64,000 nucleotides of DNA from Weissella soli (GCF_001761545.1 NZ_CP017326.1:682001-746000); one strand, 5' to 3'. Positions 7,697 to 18,280 are shown, numbered from the stretch's first letter. The notes: generated by a model from the letters alone, not told the origin. Made by a program: numbers and translations.

Positions 7697-8569
7697 ATGT
7701 CAATGCGGCTTTTTTTGTTGTGGTTACTGTTAATACCAGGCTTAGGTATGCGGGGCCGGTATCATATCTGGCAATATTTAATGAAACATCCTGACACGCC
7801 ATTACCACTACCTTTAGCAGAGATCTTGCAATTAGGTGGTGTTAAGCGTCCCCAATGGGATAAAATTCGCACTAGCCTGAATGATGAATCAACCTGGCAA
7901 CAATGTCTGCACACGCCCTTTGTCACCCTGGCAGATGCAGCTTATCCAACCCTTTTACGGCAGATCGATTTACCCCCAGTGGTGCTCTTTTTTCAAGGTG
8001 ATTTGACCCTGGCAAACACCTACACTATTGGGATTGTGGGGAGTCGTCAGCCTTCTTTGTATGGCACTCAAATCTTACGTGATTGGATTCCGGGCATCGC
8101 GCAAGCAGGGCTGACCACTGTCTCCGGACTGGCCGCGGGGGTAGATGGCATGGTGCATGCCCAGACCCTCTTACATCATGGCAAAACGATTGCCGTGATT
8201 GGTAATGGATTACAACGCATTTACCCCAGCAGTCATCAGCAACTTCAGCCACAAGTTGGCCAACACGGGCTGATTCTGAGTGAATATTTACCCATGGACG
8301 GGCCACAGCGTTGGCATTTTCCCGAACGTAATCGCATTATTGCTGGTTTATCACGACAGGTTTTGATTATCGAAGCACGCGAACGCTCGGGTTCTTTGAT
8401 TACGGGGATGCTGGCACTCGACGCGAATCGGGAAGTCTTAGCCGTGCCGGGGCGGATAAACGACGAAAATTCGGCTGGTTGCAACGCTTTAATCGTCGCC
8501 GGTGCCCAACCAGTGACTTCGGTTGCCGATGTTTTGACTAACTATTTAAACTCTTATTGGTTACTCTAA
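7697..8569 (+). CDS. dprA: DNA-processing protein DprA (Smf)
   Basis: 290-aa protein with the Rossmann-like DprA core: GIVGSRQPSLYG near residues 112-123, SGLAAGVDGMVH, AVIGNGL, then FPERNRIIAGLS and ARERSGSLIT. DprA loads RecA onto incoming single-stranded DNA during natural transformation. Strong GGAGGTGAG site before the ATG. No DML1-like C-terminal winged helix is visible; the protein ends soon after the core, as in many lactobacilli. It is followed by topA, the standard neighbourhood in Firmicutes. Confidence 0.93.
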   Translation: MSMRLFLLWLLLIPGLGMRGRYHIWQYLMKHPDTPLPLPLAEILQLGGVKRPQWDKIRTSLNDESTWQQCLHTPFVTLADAAYPTLLRQIDLPPVVLFFQGDLTLANTYTIGIVGSRQPSLYGTQILRDWIPGIAQAGLTTVSGLAAGVDGMVHAQTLLHHGKTIAVIGNGLQRIYPSSHQQLQPQVGQHGLILSEYLPMDGPQRWHFPERNRIIAGLSRQVLIIEARERSGSLITGMLALDANREVLAVPGRINDENSAGCNALIVAGAQPVTSVADVLTNYLNSYWLL

Positions 8570-8616
8570 ATCCCCTATTTTAAGTTAAATAATTGTCCTT
8601 TTCTGTGGTTCGGTGT

Positions 8617-8644
8617 TTGTTAAATCAGAACTTTATTGTATAGT
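8617..8644 (+). promoter_or_regulatory. Promoter of topA
   Basis: TTGTTA (8617-8622), 16-bp spacer, TATAGT (8639-8644), 65 bases before the ATG. Confidence 0.6.
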
Positions 8645-8708
8645 ATATGTTTGTAGGAACATAAATCATGTATTATATAGTAGAAAACACAGGAAAGAAG
8701 GCAGTTGC

Positions 8709-10808
8709 ATGGCAGAAAAAACTGCAGCAAAGAAAACAACTAAAAAACGCGCAACCGCCAAAGCAAAGAAAAACTTGGTTATTGTGGAGTCGCCTTCGAA
8801 AGCGAAGACGATTGAAAAATATCTCGGCACCAACTATAAAGTGGTGGCTAGTATCGGGCATATTCGTGATTTACCTAAGTCACAAATGGGCGTCGATATT
8901 GAAAACGATTATGAACCAAGGTATATCAACATCCGTGGTAAGGGTGACATTATTAAGGGCCTGAAAAAAGAAGCCAAGGCTGCTAAACGTGTCTATCTCG
9001 CTTCCGACCCGGACCGTGAAGGTGAAGCCATTGCCTGGCATCTATCCCACATTTTGGACCTTGATTTAGAATCTGGCGAGAATCGTGTGGTGTTCAACGA
9101 AATCACCAAGGATGCGGTTAAAGAGGCGTTTAAGCATCCCCGGCAAATCAAAATGAATTTGGTTGATGCCCAGCAAGCCCGGCGTATTTTGGATCGTTTA
9201 GTCGGCTACTCAATCTCACCAATTCTTTGGAAGAAGGTGAAGAAGGGGTTATCGGCTGGCCGTGTCCAATCCGTCGCCTTGGGGTTAGTGATCGATCGCG
9301 AAAAGGAAATTCAGGCCTTTGAACCTGATGAATACTGGACCATTGATACTGAATTCAAAAAGGGCGCTAAGAAATTCAAGGCGAATTTCTATGGCGTGGA
9401 TGGCGAAAAGCTTGAATTGCCCGACAATGAAACGGTGCAATCAGTGATGAAACGTCTGCAAATCAAGGATGATTTTGCCATTAGCGATGTGACTGCTAAG
9501 GAGCGCAAGCGCAATCCACAGCCTCCGTTTACGACCTCAACCATGCAACAAACAGCCAATACGCAGTTGAACTTCCGGACGCGTAAGACCATGATGGCCG
9601 CACAACAATTGTATGAAGGTATTAACCTTGGTGGTAAGGAAGGTACTGTGGGGTTAATCACCTATATGCGTACGGACTCAACTCGTATTTCAGATACTGC
9701 CAAAAACGAAGCGTCACTGTTTATCCATGAGGAGTATGGCGATGAATACGCCGCACTCAAGCCGGTCGAAAGTAAACTGCAAGAAGGGGCCCAAGATGCC
9801 CACGAAGCGATTCGACCAACTTCAGTGTTCCGTACACCAGCTTCATTGAAAGATAAATTAACGTCTGACCAATTCCGGTTGTACCAGTTAATTTGGTCAC
9901 GTTTTGTCGCATCACAAATGACCCCTGAGATTTTGGATACGATGCGCGTCACAATCGAACAGAATGGCGTGCAATTCCGTGCGAATGGTTCAAAGACGAA
10001 GTTCCCTGGATTTACAAAGGCGTACCCAGCGGCTAAAGAAAAGGACAATGTCCTACCTGATTTGACGGTTGGTGATGCGGTGGCCTTGGTTAATTCAAAT
10101 CCAGAACAACACTTCACCCAACCACCAGCCCGCTATACCGAAGCGGCTTTGGTTAAGGCCTTGGAAGAAAATGGGGTGGGGCGTCCTTCGACATATGCCG
10201 CAACGATTGAAGTCATTCAAAAGCGTAATTATGTCCGGATCGATACCAAGAAGTTTGTGCCCACCGAATTAGGTGAAATGGTCCAAGATACGGTGCGTCA
10301 ATTCTTCCCTGAAATTGCTAATATCAAATTTACGGCCAAAGTTGAAGATGAACTTGACCAAGTTGAAAATGGGCAAGAGAATTGGGTCCAAGTCATTGAT
10401 GATTTCTTTAAGCCCTTCTCAAAGGAACTTGAAAAAGCAGAAACCGAGATGGAAAAAATTGTCATCAAGGATGAACTAGCCGGCTACAACTGTGAAGTCT
10501 GTGGTGCGCCAATGTTGGTTAAAATGGGCCGCTATGGTAAATTCCATGCGTGCTCACGCTTCCCAGATTGTCGTAACACTAAGACCATCGTGGAAGAGAT
10601 TGGCTTAACTTGCCCTAAGTGTGGCATCGGTCAAGTCGTTGAACGTAAGACCAAGCGTGGTCGGACCTTCTACGGTTGTTCACGCTATCCTGATTGTGAT
10701 TTCGTTGCTTGGGACAAGCCAAACGAACACACATTAGCTGATGGCACAACGCCAAAGGTCGAAGATCAGGCTGACTCAGCAAAAGAAGCTGCAGCGACTG
10801 AAGCATAG
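8709..10808 (+). CDS. topA: DNA topoisomerase I
   Basis: 699-aa type IA topoisomerase. After a Lys/Ala-rich N-terminal tail (residues 1-22) comes the Toprim domain ([25 protein letters not shown] with DPDRE at 100-104). The catalytic tyrosine is Tyr319 in TYMRTDSTR. Two C-terminal zinc ribbons of CxxC...C type are seen near residues 596-625 and 637-665. It relaxes negative supercoils. An in-frame start upstream (8613) is rejected: GAAAGAAGG precedes 8709 and the family N-terminus starts here. Own promoter and terminator. Confidence 0.95.
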   Translation: MAEKTAAKKTTKKRATAKAKKNLVIVESPSKAKTIEKYLGTNYKVVASIGHIRDLPKSQMGVDIENDYEPRYINIRGKGDIIKGLKKEAKAAKRVYLASDPDREGEAIAWHLSHILDLDLESGENRVVFNEITKDAVKEAFKHPRQIKMNLVDAQQARRILDRLVGYSISPILWKKVKKGLSAGRVQSVALGLVIDREKEIQAFEPDEYWTIDTEFKKGAKKFKANFYGVDGEKLELPDNETVQSVMKRLQIKDDFAISDVTAKERKRNPQPPFTTSTMQQTANTQLNFRTRKTMMAAQQLYEGINLGGKEGTVGLITYMRTDSTRISDTAKNEASLFIHEEYGDEYAALKPVESKLQEGAQDAHEAIRPTSVFRTPASLKDKLTSDQFRLYQLIWSRFVASQMTPEILDTMRVTIEQNGVQFRANGSKTKFPGFTKAYPAAKEKDNVLPDLTVGDAVALVNSNPEQHFTQPPARYTEAALVKALEENGVGRPSTYAATIEVIQKRNYVRIDTKKFVPTELGEMVQDTVRQFFPEIANIKFTAKVEDELDQVENGQENWVQVIDDFFKPFSKELEKAETEMEKIVIKDELAGYNCEVCGAPMLVKMGRYGKFHACSRFPDCRNTKTIVEEIGLTCPKCGIGQVVERKTKRGRTFYGCSRYPDCDFVAWDKPNEHTLADGTTPKVEDQADSAKEAAATEA

Positions 10809-10816
10809 ATCCAACT

Positions 10817-10848
10817 AAAAAAGCCGCGCTTAGCTTGCGCGGCTTTTT
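10817..10848 (+). terminator. Intrinsic terminator of topA
   Basis: AAAAGCCGCGC - 7-nt loop - GCGCGGCTTTTT; GC-rich stem with T tract. Confidence 0.9.
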
Positions 10849-10875
10849 ATGAAGCATCTCGTCAGGAGGTATCAC

Positions 10876-11778
10876 ATGACAACAGATTATCCACAATTGT
10901 TTCATGACTATCTGCGCGTTGAACGCCAGTATTCTCTCCAAACGGTGCGCGCTTATGATTCAGATATGCGTGAATTCATCAAATTTTTAGCTGATAGTCG
11001 CCACACCAGTGATTTGTTACAGGTAGATTATTTGGATGTCCGGGTGTTCTTGAGTTATCTGTATGAAAAAAATGATCAACCACGGACGATTGGTAGAAAG
11101 GTGAGTTCTTTACGTGCCTTCTACGATTTTCTCGTACGCAATGATTTTCGGGCATCAAATCCCTTTGCCGGTGTCCAGCTGCGTCGCTCAGGGCACCATC
11201 TGCCACGTTTTTTTTACGAGAAAGAAATGACCGCGCTTTTTGAGACTGCAGCTCAGGATGATTCACCGCTGGGGTTGCGCAATCAACTCTTACTGGAATT
11301 GCTGTACGATACTGGGGCTCGTGTATCGGAAGCTTCAGATATGACCTTAGCTCAGATGGATCAGTCTGCCCGGATCATCATGATTACTGGTAAGGGGAAC
11401 AAGACTCGAATAGTGCCCTATGGTCGTTATCTTGAAGAACACCTGCAGACCTATCTGACTAGTAGTCGTCCAATCTTGATGGTGCATGCTAAACAAGCGC
11501 ATGATTATCTCTTAGTGAATAAAAATGGGGATAAATTAACGCAGAGTGGGATCGAATATGCGCTGAAACATCTTGGTCGTAAAGCTGGTTTGACGCAAGA
11601 GGTGACGGCACACATGTTCCGGCATACTTTTGCCACCGATTTATTGAACAATGGCGCGGATTTGCGCACGGTCCAACAGCTACTAGGCCATAGCAGTCTC
11701 AGTACCACACAAATTTACACGCACGTGACCCGCGAAAATCTACAACAAAGTTACCGCGATTTTTTCCCGCGGGCCTAG
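10876..11778 (+). CDS. xerC: Tyrosine recombinase XerC
   Basis: 300-aa site-specific tyrosine recombinase. The N-terminal SAM-like DNA-binding domain spans about residues 5-90. The catalytic set is visible: Arg in GARVSEASD, HMFRHTFATD (H-x-x-R), GHSSLSTTQ and the nucleophile Tyr281 in IYTHV. Resolves chromosome dimers at dif. Its position after topA is the usual one for XerC in Lactobacillales; trmFO and hslUV, which often lie between or after, are absent here. AGGAGG precedes the ATG at 10876, favoured over an in-frame ATG at 10849 that lies inside the terminator. Confidence 0.93.
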   Translation: MTTDYPQLFHDYLRVERQYSLQTVRAYDSDMREFIKFLADSRHTSDLLQVDYLDVRVFLSYLYEKNDQPRTIGRKVSSLRAFYDFLVRNDFRASNPFAGVQLRRSGHHLPRFFYEKEMTALFETAAQDDSPLGLRNQLLLELLYDTGARVSEASDMTLAQMDQSARIIMITGKGNKTRIVPYGRYLEEHLQTYLTSSRPILMVHAKQAHDYLLVNKNGDKLTQSGIEYALKHLGRKAGLTQEVTAHMFRHTFATDLLNNGADLRTVQQLLGHSSLSTTQIYTHVTRENLQQSYRDFFPRA

Positions 11779-11832
11779 CCAGGGGAGCACGTGTCAGGCG
11801 GCAATTGATGCCGATGAATGGTCACTAGATGA

Positions 11833-11861
11833 TTGAGAATACCTGTCATTTTTGTTACACT
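11833..11861 (+). promoter_or_regulatory. Promoter of the aldose-1-epimerase-like gene
   Basis: TTGAGA (11833-11838), 17-bp spacer, TACACT (11856-11861) with an extended TGT element. Confidence 0.65.
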
Positions 11862-11896
11862 ATAGTCAAAGTTGAGAGCGTTTGTGGGGTTTTATC

Positions 11897-12781
11897 ATGT
11901 CAGTCATTTTAGAAAATGATTCAATTATCGTCACTGTGAGTGAGCACGGTGCGGAGCTAAAAAGTGTCAAGAGCAAGCGAACTGGGATTGAATATATGTG
12001 GCAGGCCGATCCAGAATTCTGGGGCCGGACCGCACCAAACCTATTTCCAGTGGTTGGTCGTTTAAAATCAGATCGGTATACGTACCGTAATAAGACGTAT
12101 TTCATGACCCAGCACGGATTTGCGCGTGATAACGAATTCGAAGTGGTGTCATCTAAGCCAATGACAGCACGTCTACGCTTAACGGATAGTGAAGATACAG
12201 CCGCCATCTATCCGTTTAAGTTTCAATTGGACGTCATTTTTCACCTGACCAGTCAAGATACATTAGGAATTACGTATGCAGTGACTAATGTTGATACGAA
12301 AGATATTTTCTTTTCAGTCGGCGGCCATCCTGCGTTTAATATTCCTTTGAATCCAGCAACTGAAAAGTTTGAAGATTACTACTTTAATGTTGAACCACAA
12401 AAGATATTTAGTCGTGAGAAGTTAGTTGGACCATACGTTGATTTTAGCCAAGAGACAACGCATGATACGCATATCCCAACCCGTTTATCGCGGGATGATT
12501 ATCAGGATGATGCCATTATCTTGCGGTTGGACGGTGAACCCACGGCGATTGTTTTAGCCAAGGTTAATGAGTCGCATGGGGTGACAATGCATATCGCAGA
12601 TGCTAAGTTTGTTGGTATTTGGACCAAGTATAATAAAGAAGCCCCCTTCTTAGCCATTGAGCCTTGGTGGGGAATTGCTGATACAGTCGATGCTGATGGT
12701 AATATTGCCCATAAGTTTGGGATTAATCAATTAGCGCCAGCTCAGACCTTTACCGGATCATACTCAATGTCATTCTTCTAA
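11897..12781 (+). CDS. Aldose 1-epimerase family protein (LacX type)
   Basis: 294-aa beta-sandwich epimerase. Family marks are EYMWQADPEFWGR near 32-44, NLFPVVGRL, the TQHGFAR histidine near 72 and a second histidine in GGHPAFNIP near 138; the acidic catalytic residue would be the Glu in FLAIEPWWG. These proteins interconvert alpha and beta anomers of hexoses, as in galactose or lactose use. The gene is monocistronic with its own promoter and shares a bidirectional terminator with plsY. The start ATG is preceded by GTGGGG. True substrate unknown. Confidence 0.85.
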   Translation: MSVILENDSIIVTVSEHGAELKSVKSKRTGIEYMWQADPEFWGRTAPNLFPVVGRLKSDRYTYRNKTYFMTQHGFARDNEFEVVSSKPMTARLRLTDSEDTAAIYPFKFQLDVIFHLTSQDTLGITYAVTNVDTKDIFFSVGGHPAFNIPLNPATEKFEDYYFNVEPQKIFSREKLVGPYVDFSQETTHDTHIPTRLSRDDYQDDAIILRLDGEPTAIVLAKVNESHGVTMHIADAKFVGIWTKYNKEAPFLAIEPWWGIADTVDADGNIAHKFGINQLAPAQTFTGSYSMSFF

Positions 12782-12787
12782 AGCAAC

Positions 12788-12837
12788 AAAAAAATACGGA
12801 TTCACGGCGTCGTTTCGCCGTGAATCCGTATTTTTTA
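12788..12837. terminator. Bidirectional terminator between epimerase and plsY
   Basis: A 22-bp near-perfect stem (AAAAAAATACGGATTC... with its complement) around a 6-nt loop, with A and T runs on either side; works for both convergent genes. Confidence 0.9.
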
Positions 12838-13464
12838 TTTGCGCTTATGCTGTGACCAATAAACCAGGCCAAAGGGCACTAAGCTTTCCTTGCCGCGCCG
12901 GATACGTTTGATATTCCCGCGATGCCGGTAGACCACAAAGATGGTCAAAATTAGCGCGAGGCCAAACAAGAACCAATCCCCCATAAAGAGCGTCAAAATG
13001 GTGACCAAGATGAAGCCAAAGATCGAAGCGACTGACACCATACTCGTCAAAAAGATGAGTGTCAAAAAGATTAATAACGCTTCTAGGGATAGCACGGGGG
13101 CATAGGCAATCAACATGCCAAATGACGTCGCCACCGCTTTACCACCACGAAAGCCAATCCAAATCGAGAAGGTGTGCCCAATGATCCCGGCCAAGCCGAA
13201 AATCAATAACCACCAGTGGACAGGGAGTGGCCCCCAGATAACCCCCATCAACGTGGCGGCAGTTCCTTTGAGTGAGTCTAAGACAAAGGTCAAGAACCCG
13301 GCCGTTGGTCCCAATACCCGGAAGGTGTTGGTGGTGCCGATATTACCCGAACCTTCAATCAAGAGGTTTTTATGATAAAAAACGCGGCCTAAGACATAAC
13401 CAAACGGAATTGACCCTAATAAGTAGGCAAACACAAAACTAAGAATAAAATGTAGAGTAGACAT
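12835..13464 (-). CDS. plsY: Glycerol-3-phosphate acyltransferase PlsY
   Basis: 209-aa integral membrane acyltransferase that uses acyl-phosphate to make lysophosphatidate, the first step of phospholipid synthesis. Family motifs are all seen: LLGSIPFGYVLGR near 13-25, GSGNIGTTNTFRVLG near 39-53, GHTFSIWIGFRGGKAVATSFG near 105-125, and HRGNIKRIRRGKE at the C-terminus. The open frame extends 16 codons further upstream; the start at 13464 is chosen because GGAGG lies 11 bases before it. Divergent from parE, as in many Lactobacillales. Confidence 0.95.
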   Translation of the reverse strand: MSTLHFILSFVFAYLLGSIPFGYVLGRVFYHKNLLIEGSGNIGTTNTFRVLGPTAGFLTFVLDSLKGTAATLMGVIWGPLPVHWWLLIFGLAGIIGHTFSIWIGFRGGKAVATSFGMLIAYAPVLSLEALLIFLTLIFLTSMVSVASIFGFILVTILTLFMGDWFLFGLALILTIFVVYRHRGNIKRIRRGKESLVPFGLVYWSQHKRK

Positions 13465-13787
13465 CGCGTCTAATTCCTCCAATAAATAAATGCAAGATTG
13501 ATTGATAAACAATCGACTATCATTGTAGCAAATTTACTAGCGCTTGTATCAATCTATCATCAATTGTTAGGGACTTCTAATGAAATAGCGGTTGCGCCAG
13601 TTAAGTTTAGTGCGGTATATTGGTAGTTGGATTGTTTTGCTATTAGTCATTGCGTTGCCCAGTGCCAACCAAAAAGGACACGAGCCAGCCAATGACTGGA
13701 GAGTACAGCTTATTACTATTTAATAAGATTATAGAATTTACTTGTCAGATCAGAAAATGATGACTGATCGCAGAAGAGGAGTGCAAC
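13465..13787. other. Divergent intergenic region plsY/parE
   Basis: 323 nt without a gene. Holds the plsY promoter on the minus strand. An 8-bp inverted pair AGTCATTG / CAATGACT lies about 45 bases apart in the middle. The parE promoter was not clear by eye (AT-rich stretch near 13715-13740). Confidence 0.5.
13522..13552 (-). promoter_or_regulatory. Promoter of plsY
   Basis: On the minus strand: TTGATA, 19-bp spacer, TACAAT with an extended TGC element. The spacer is long, so the extended -10 probably matters more. Confidence 0.5.
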
Positions 13788-15815
13788 ATGGCAGAAAAAG
13801 AGACTTATTCAGACGACTCGATTACAGTCTTGGAAGGACTTGAAGCCGTTCGCAAGCGTCCCGGTATGTACATCGGATCTACTGATGGCCGTGGCTTGCA
13901 TCACTTAGTTTATGAAATTTTTGACAACGCGGTCGACGAAGCCTTGGCCGGTTACGGTAGCGAAATCAACGTGACCATTCATCAAGATAATGCCATCACT
14001 GTGGTTGACTACGGCCGTGGTATGCCGGTGGGGATGCATGCCTCTGGTAAGCCAACTCCTGAAGTTATTTTGACGGTGTTACACGCTGGTGGTAAGTTCG
14101 GTCAAGGTGGTTACAAAACCTCTGGTGGTTTGCACGGGGTGGGTTCATCAGTGGTGAACGCCCTGTCATCCAGTCTTACGGTCACGATTGTACGTGATGG
14201 CATGAAGTACCAAGAACACTTCATCAATGGTGGTCACCCGGATGGGACCTTAAATAAACTCGGTAAGACGAAAGAAGGTAATGGGACGACGGTGACCTTT
14301 AAACCCGACCCAAGCATTTTTTCAACGACGGTTTATAATTATGACATCTTAGCTGAACGGTTACGTGAATCGGCTTTCTTATTAAGTGATGTTAAGGTCA
14401 CCTTGACTGACGAGCGTTTGGGTCAAGAACGGCATGAAGAATATCACTACCCCGAGGGTATTAAAGCATTTGTCAATTACCTGAATGAAGATAAAGACAC
14501 GTTGGGGGGCGTCATGTACTTTGATGGCACGGCCCAAGGTGTCGAGGTTGAAGTAGCCGCCCAATACAACGATGGTTATTCAGAAACTATGATGTCATTC
14601 GTTAATAATGTGCGCACACCCGGTGGTGGGACGCATGAGGCAGGGTTCCGTTCGGCTTGGACCAAGGCCTACAATGAGTACGCGCGTAAGGTTGGTCTGT
14701 TAAAAGAAAAAGACAAGAACTTGGAAGGCTCGGATGTACGTGAAGGGCTATCAGTGGTGGTGTCTTTGCGTGTGCCGGAAGAACTGCTACAATTCGAAGG
14801 CCAAACCAAGGACAAATTAGGGACCTCAGAAGCACGTTCGATCGTTGATCAAGTGGTTTCTGAGCAATTAGGTTTCTACTTGATGGAGAATGGTGAATTC
14901 TCACAAGGCTTGATTCGCAAGGCGCTCCGTGCCCGTGAAGCACGTGAGGCTGCGCGGAAAGCCCGTGAAGATGCACGTACTGGTAAAAAAGGTAAGAAAA
15001 CCGAGCGGGTGTTGTCAGGTAAGTTGACCCCCGCCCAATCAAAGAATGCGGCCCAAAATGAGCTGTTCTTAGTCGAGGGTGATTCCGCCGGCGGTTCTGC
15101 TAAGCAAGGACGTGACCGTAAATTCCAAGCTATCTTGCCCCTACGTGGTAAAGTGCTGAATACAGAGAAGGCGAAATTAGCCGATATCATGAAGAACGAA
15201 GAAATCGCCACGATTATTTATACGATCGGTGCGGGCGTTGGTTCTGAATTTAATGTCGCGGATGCCAACTACGATAAAATTATTATCATGACCGACGCGG
15301 ATGATGATGGGGCACATATTCAAACGTTGTTGCTCACATTTTTCTATAAGTACATGCGGCCAATGATTGATGCGGGTAAGATTTACATCGCCTTGCCCCC
15401 TTTGTACATGTTACGTAAGGGAACGAATAAAAAAGAAATTGTCTATGCCTGGACCAATGAACAATTGGCCGAAAAAGAGAAAACCATTGGCCGTGGGTAT
15501 ACCTTGCAACGGTTTAAGGGGCTTGGTGAAATGAACGCCGATCAATTATGGGATACCACCATGGATCCGGCTAAGCGGACATTAATCCGGGTGACCATCG
15601 ATGATGCCGTTACTGCCGAGCGGCGCGTCACCACGTTAATGGGTGATAAGGTTGAACCACGGCGTAAGTGGATCGAAGCCAATGTGGCATTTACCTTAGC
15701 TGAAGGTGACTCACTGCTTGATTCAGCCACCGCCACTCAGGAAGCGGCAGAGGATGACTTTGTGGCACCCGAAATTCAAACTTGGACCGATGGTGATGGC
15801 GAGGAGGTTAACTAA
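13788..15815 (+). CDS. parE: DNA topoisomerase IV subunit B
   Basis: 675-aa type II topoisomerase ATPase subunit. The GHKL ATPase domain shows RPGMYIGSTDGRGLHHLVYE near 24-43, DNAVDEALAG, and GRGMPVGMH. The Toprim segment has FLVEGDSAGGSAKQGRD and the metal ligands in MTDADDDGAHI. STDGRGLHHLVYE and pairing with parC rather than gyrA support ParE over GyrB. Novobiocin-class target; topo IV decatenates daughter chromosomes. GAGGAG precedes the ATG. Its TAA overlaps the parC ATG by one base. Confidence 0.95.
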   Translation: MAEKETYSDDSITVLEGLEAVRKRPGMYIGSTDGRGLHHLVYEIFDNAVDEALAGYGSEINVTIHQDNAITVVDYGRGMPVGMHASGKPTPEVILTVLHAGGKFGQGGYKTSGGLHGVGSSVVNALSSSLTVTIVRDGMKYQEHFINGGHPDGTLNKLGKTKEGNGTTVTFKPDPSIFSTTVYNYDILAERLRESAFLLSDVKVTLTDERLGQERHEEYHYPEGIKAFVNYLNEDKDTLGGVMYFDGTAQGVEVEVAAQYNDGYSETMMSFVNNVRTPGGGTHEAGFRSAWTKAYNEYARKVGLLKEKDKNLEGSDVREGLSVVVSLRVPEELLQFEGQTKDKLGTSEARSIVDQVVSEQLGFYLMENGEFSQGLIRKALRAREAREAARKAREDARTGKKGKKTERVLSGKLTPAQSKNAAQNELFLVEGDSAGGSAKQGRDRKFQAILPLRGKVLNTEKAKLADIMKNEEIATIIYTIGAGVGSEFNVADANYDKIIIMTDADDDGAHIQTLLLTFFYKYMRPMIDAGKIYIALPPLYMLRKGTNKKEIVYAWTNEQLAEKEKTIGRGYTLQRFKGLGEMNADQLWDTTMDPAKRTLIRVTIDDAVTAERRVTTLMGDKVEPRRKWIEANVAFTLAEGDSLLDSATATQEAAEDDFVAPEIQTWTDGDGEEVN

Positions 15816-18280
15816 TGGCAGAAGATATCAATTCCAATATTCAAGAACTTTCCCTGGAAACGGTGATGGGTGATCGGTTCGGCCGCTATTCAAAGTACAT
15901 CATTCAAGACCGCGCTTTGCCAGACATTCGTGATGGTTTGAAACCTGTGCAACGGCGTATTTTGTATGCCATGAACAAGGATGGGAATACCTACGACAAA
16001 CAGTTCCGTAAGTCCGCTAAGTCGGTGGGAAATGTCATGGGTAATTACCACCCCCATGGTGATTCATCGATTTATGAAGCGATGATTCGCATGTCACAAA
16101 GTTGGAAGCTCCGGGCGCCGCTGATCGAGATGCACGGAAATAATGGTTCCATCGATAACGATCCCGCTGCTGCGATGCGTTATACCGAAGCCCGGTTGTC
16201 AAAGCTGGCTGGTGAAATGTTACGTGATTTGGAAAAAGACACCGTCGACATGGTCTTGAACTTTGACGACACTGAATACGAACCCACCGTGTTACCAGGT
16301 CACTTTCCTAATTTGTTGGTCAATGGGGCCACGGGTATTTCAGCGGGTTATGCGACGAATATTCCGCCACACAATCTGGGTGAGATCATCGATGCGACGG
16401 TCTACCTTTTGGGCCATGAACATGCCACAGTGGATGATTTATTAACCTTTGTACCCGGACCAGACTTTCCAACGGGTGCGATTGTACAAGGAGCTGAAGG
16501 CATTAAGGCCGCTTACAAGACTGGTAAGGGTCGGATTGTTGTCCGTTCACGCACGGCGATTGTGCCCCTGAAGGGTGGCAAGAGTCAAATTGTCATTTCA
16601 GAGATTCCATATGAAGTCAACAAGGCCGATTTAGTACGTAAAATGGACGAAATTCGCGCCAACAAAGATGTCGCTGGCATGACAGAAGTGCGTGATGAAT
16701 CAGACCGTGAAGGACTGCAAATTGTCATTGAACTCAGTAAAGATGCCAATGCAGATGGGATCTTGCAATACTTGTTCAAGAAGACTGATTTGCAAGTTGC
16801 CTATCACTTCAATATGGTTGCGATTCACAATCAACGTCCTGAACAAGTCGGTCTCTTAACTGCTTTGCAAGCGTTCCTAGAGCATCAAGAAGAGGTGATC
16901 ACGAAACGGGCCCGGTATGACTTGAAGAAGGCCCAAGATCGCCAGCACATTGTGAGTGGCTTGATTAAGGCCCTCTCGATCCTTGATGAAGTGATTGCAA
17001 CCATTCGTGGTTCCCAGGATCGTAAGTCGGCCAAGGGGAATTTAATCGCGGCGTATGACTTCACCGAAGCCCAGGCCGAGGCGATTGTGACCCTCCAGTT
17101 GTATCGTTTGACGAACACGGACGTCACACAGCTTCAAGCTGAATTTGAAGACTTGAACGATCAGATTGCCCAACTCAAGATCATTTTGACTGACCCCAAG
17201 GCTTTGAAGAAGGTCTTGAAGTCAGAACTGTTGGCCATTAAAAAGGAGTATGCCACTCCACGGCTGACTGAAATTCAAGGCGAAGTCCAAGAAATCAAGA
17301 TTGATAAGACGGTGACCGTGGCCAATGAAGATGTTGTGTTGTTGGTTTCGCGCGCAGGGTATCTGAAGCGGGCCTCATTACGCTCATTCAGTGCATCTGG
17401 CAATGACAATGGACTGCGGGATGATGATGAAATCGTGTATCTCGATAAGGTCAACACCTTACAGCACGTCTTTATCTTTACTAATAAGGGTAATGTGATC
17501 TACCGGCCGATCCATGAGATTCCTGATTTTAAGTGGAAAGACGCCGGTGAACACTTATCACAAACCATCGCTGGTCTATCGGGCGATGAAGTCGTGATGA
17601 AGGTCGTGGTGGTTGATGACATTGATGCATTGACTGGCGAGTGGTTGATTGCCACCAATGATGGTTATATCAAACGGACTAATTTTGCCGATCTCGCGCC
17701 ACGAAGCACCTATAAGAAGAAACCAGCCACTTTCATCAAGTTAAAGGATGACAATAGTCTGGTGGTTGGCTTGCATTATGTTGATGAAGAGAAGCTGGCC
17801 TTTGATGAGGTCTTCTTAGCTTCATATAATGCCCAAGGATTACGGTACAACTTGGCTGAAGTACCAACGACAGGTCCCCGGACAGCCGGGGTCAAGTCAA
17901 TGAACTTGGTAGCCGGTGACTACATTGTCGGTGCTGATTTGATTACCAAAGATGACGCAATTGCCCTAATTTCTAATCGCGGTGCCTTCAAGTGGATGGC
18001 GGCTGATGAAGTGCCTGTCACTTCCCGTGCGAAGAAGGGGGTAGCGATCATGCGTGAGTTGAAGAGCATCCCTCATCGTGTGGTGGGTGCTGTGGTGGTT
18101 CCAAAAACGGCGCCAACCGCTTTGACAGTGATCACTGATCGCAATCAAACGATTGACATTATGCCAAAGGAACACCCAATGGCCCAACGTTATAGCAATG
18201 GTAGTTTTGTCATTGATACCGATACAGTCGGGGTACCAACCCGCATGCAGCCGGTCGTGACACCATTGATTTTAGTCTAA
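15815..18280 (+). CDS. parC: DNA topoisomerase IV subunit A
   Basis: 821-aa breakage-reunion subunit. The winged-helix region contains the quinolone-determining segment: HPHGDSSIYEAM near 77-88 keeps the wild-type serine pair, and the active Tyr is in AMRYTEARLS near 120. A GyrA/ParC C-terminal beta-pinwheel fills about residues 500-810 with repeated blades such as NKGNVIYR and TNDGYIKR. Starts in the ATG overlapping the parE stop (TAATG), with GAGGAGG inside parE, so the two subunits are translationally coupled. Confidence 0.95.
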   Translation: MAEDINSNIQELSLETVMGDRFGRYSKYIIQDRALPDIRDGLKPVQRRILYAMNKDGNTYDKQFRKSAKSVGNVMGNYHPHGDSSIYEAMIRMSQSWKLRAPLIEMHGNNGSIDNDPAAAMRYTEARLSKLAGEMLRDLEKDTVDMVLNFDDTEYEPTVLPGHFPNLLVNGATGISAGYATNIPPHNLGEIIDATVYLLGHEHATVDDLLTFVPGPDFPTGAIVQGAEGIKAAYKTGKGRIVVRSRTAIVPLKGGKSQIVISEIPYEVNKADLVRKMDEIRANKDVAGMTEVRDESDREGLQIVIELSKDANADGILQYLFKKTDLQVAYHFNMVAIHNQRPEQVGLLTALQAFLEHQEEVITKRARYDLKKAQDRQHIVSGLIKALSILDEVIATIRGSQDRKSAKGNLIAAYDFTEAQAEAIVTLQLYRLTNTDVTQLQAEFEDLNDQIAQLKIILTDPKALKKVLKSELLAIKKEYATPRLTEIQGEVQEIKIDKTVTVANEDVVLLVSRAGYLKRASLRSFSASGNDNGLRDDDEIVYLDKVNTLQHVFIFTNKGNVIYRPIHEIPDFKWKDAGEHLSQTIAGLSGDEVVMKVVVVDDIDALTGEWLIATNDGYIKRTNFADLAPRSTYKKKPATFIKLKDDNSLVVGLHYVDEEKLAFDEVFLASYNAQGLRYNLAEVPTTGPRTAGVKSMNLVAGDYIVGADLITKDDAIALISNRGAFKWMAADEVPVTSRAKKGVAIMRELKSIPHRVVGAVVVPKTAPTALTVITDRNQTIDIMPKEHPMAQRYSNGSFVIDTDTVGVPTRMQPVVTPLILV

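Noticed and set aside
14602-15042. 146-codon open frame antisense to parE
   Set aside because: No ribosome site or domain; the plus-strand parE motifs and codon pattern explain the region. Other long antisense frames in topA (9662-10117), pdhC (43505-43858) and the OFA transporter (38849-39280) are rejected for the same reason.
16021-16240. Quinolone-resistance change in parC
   Set aside because: The HPHGDSSIYE segment has the ordinary serine residues, so nothing points to a resistance substitution.
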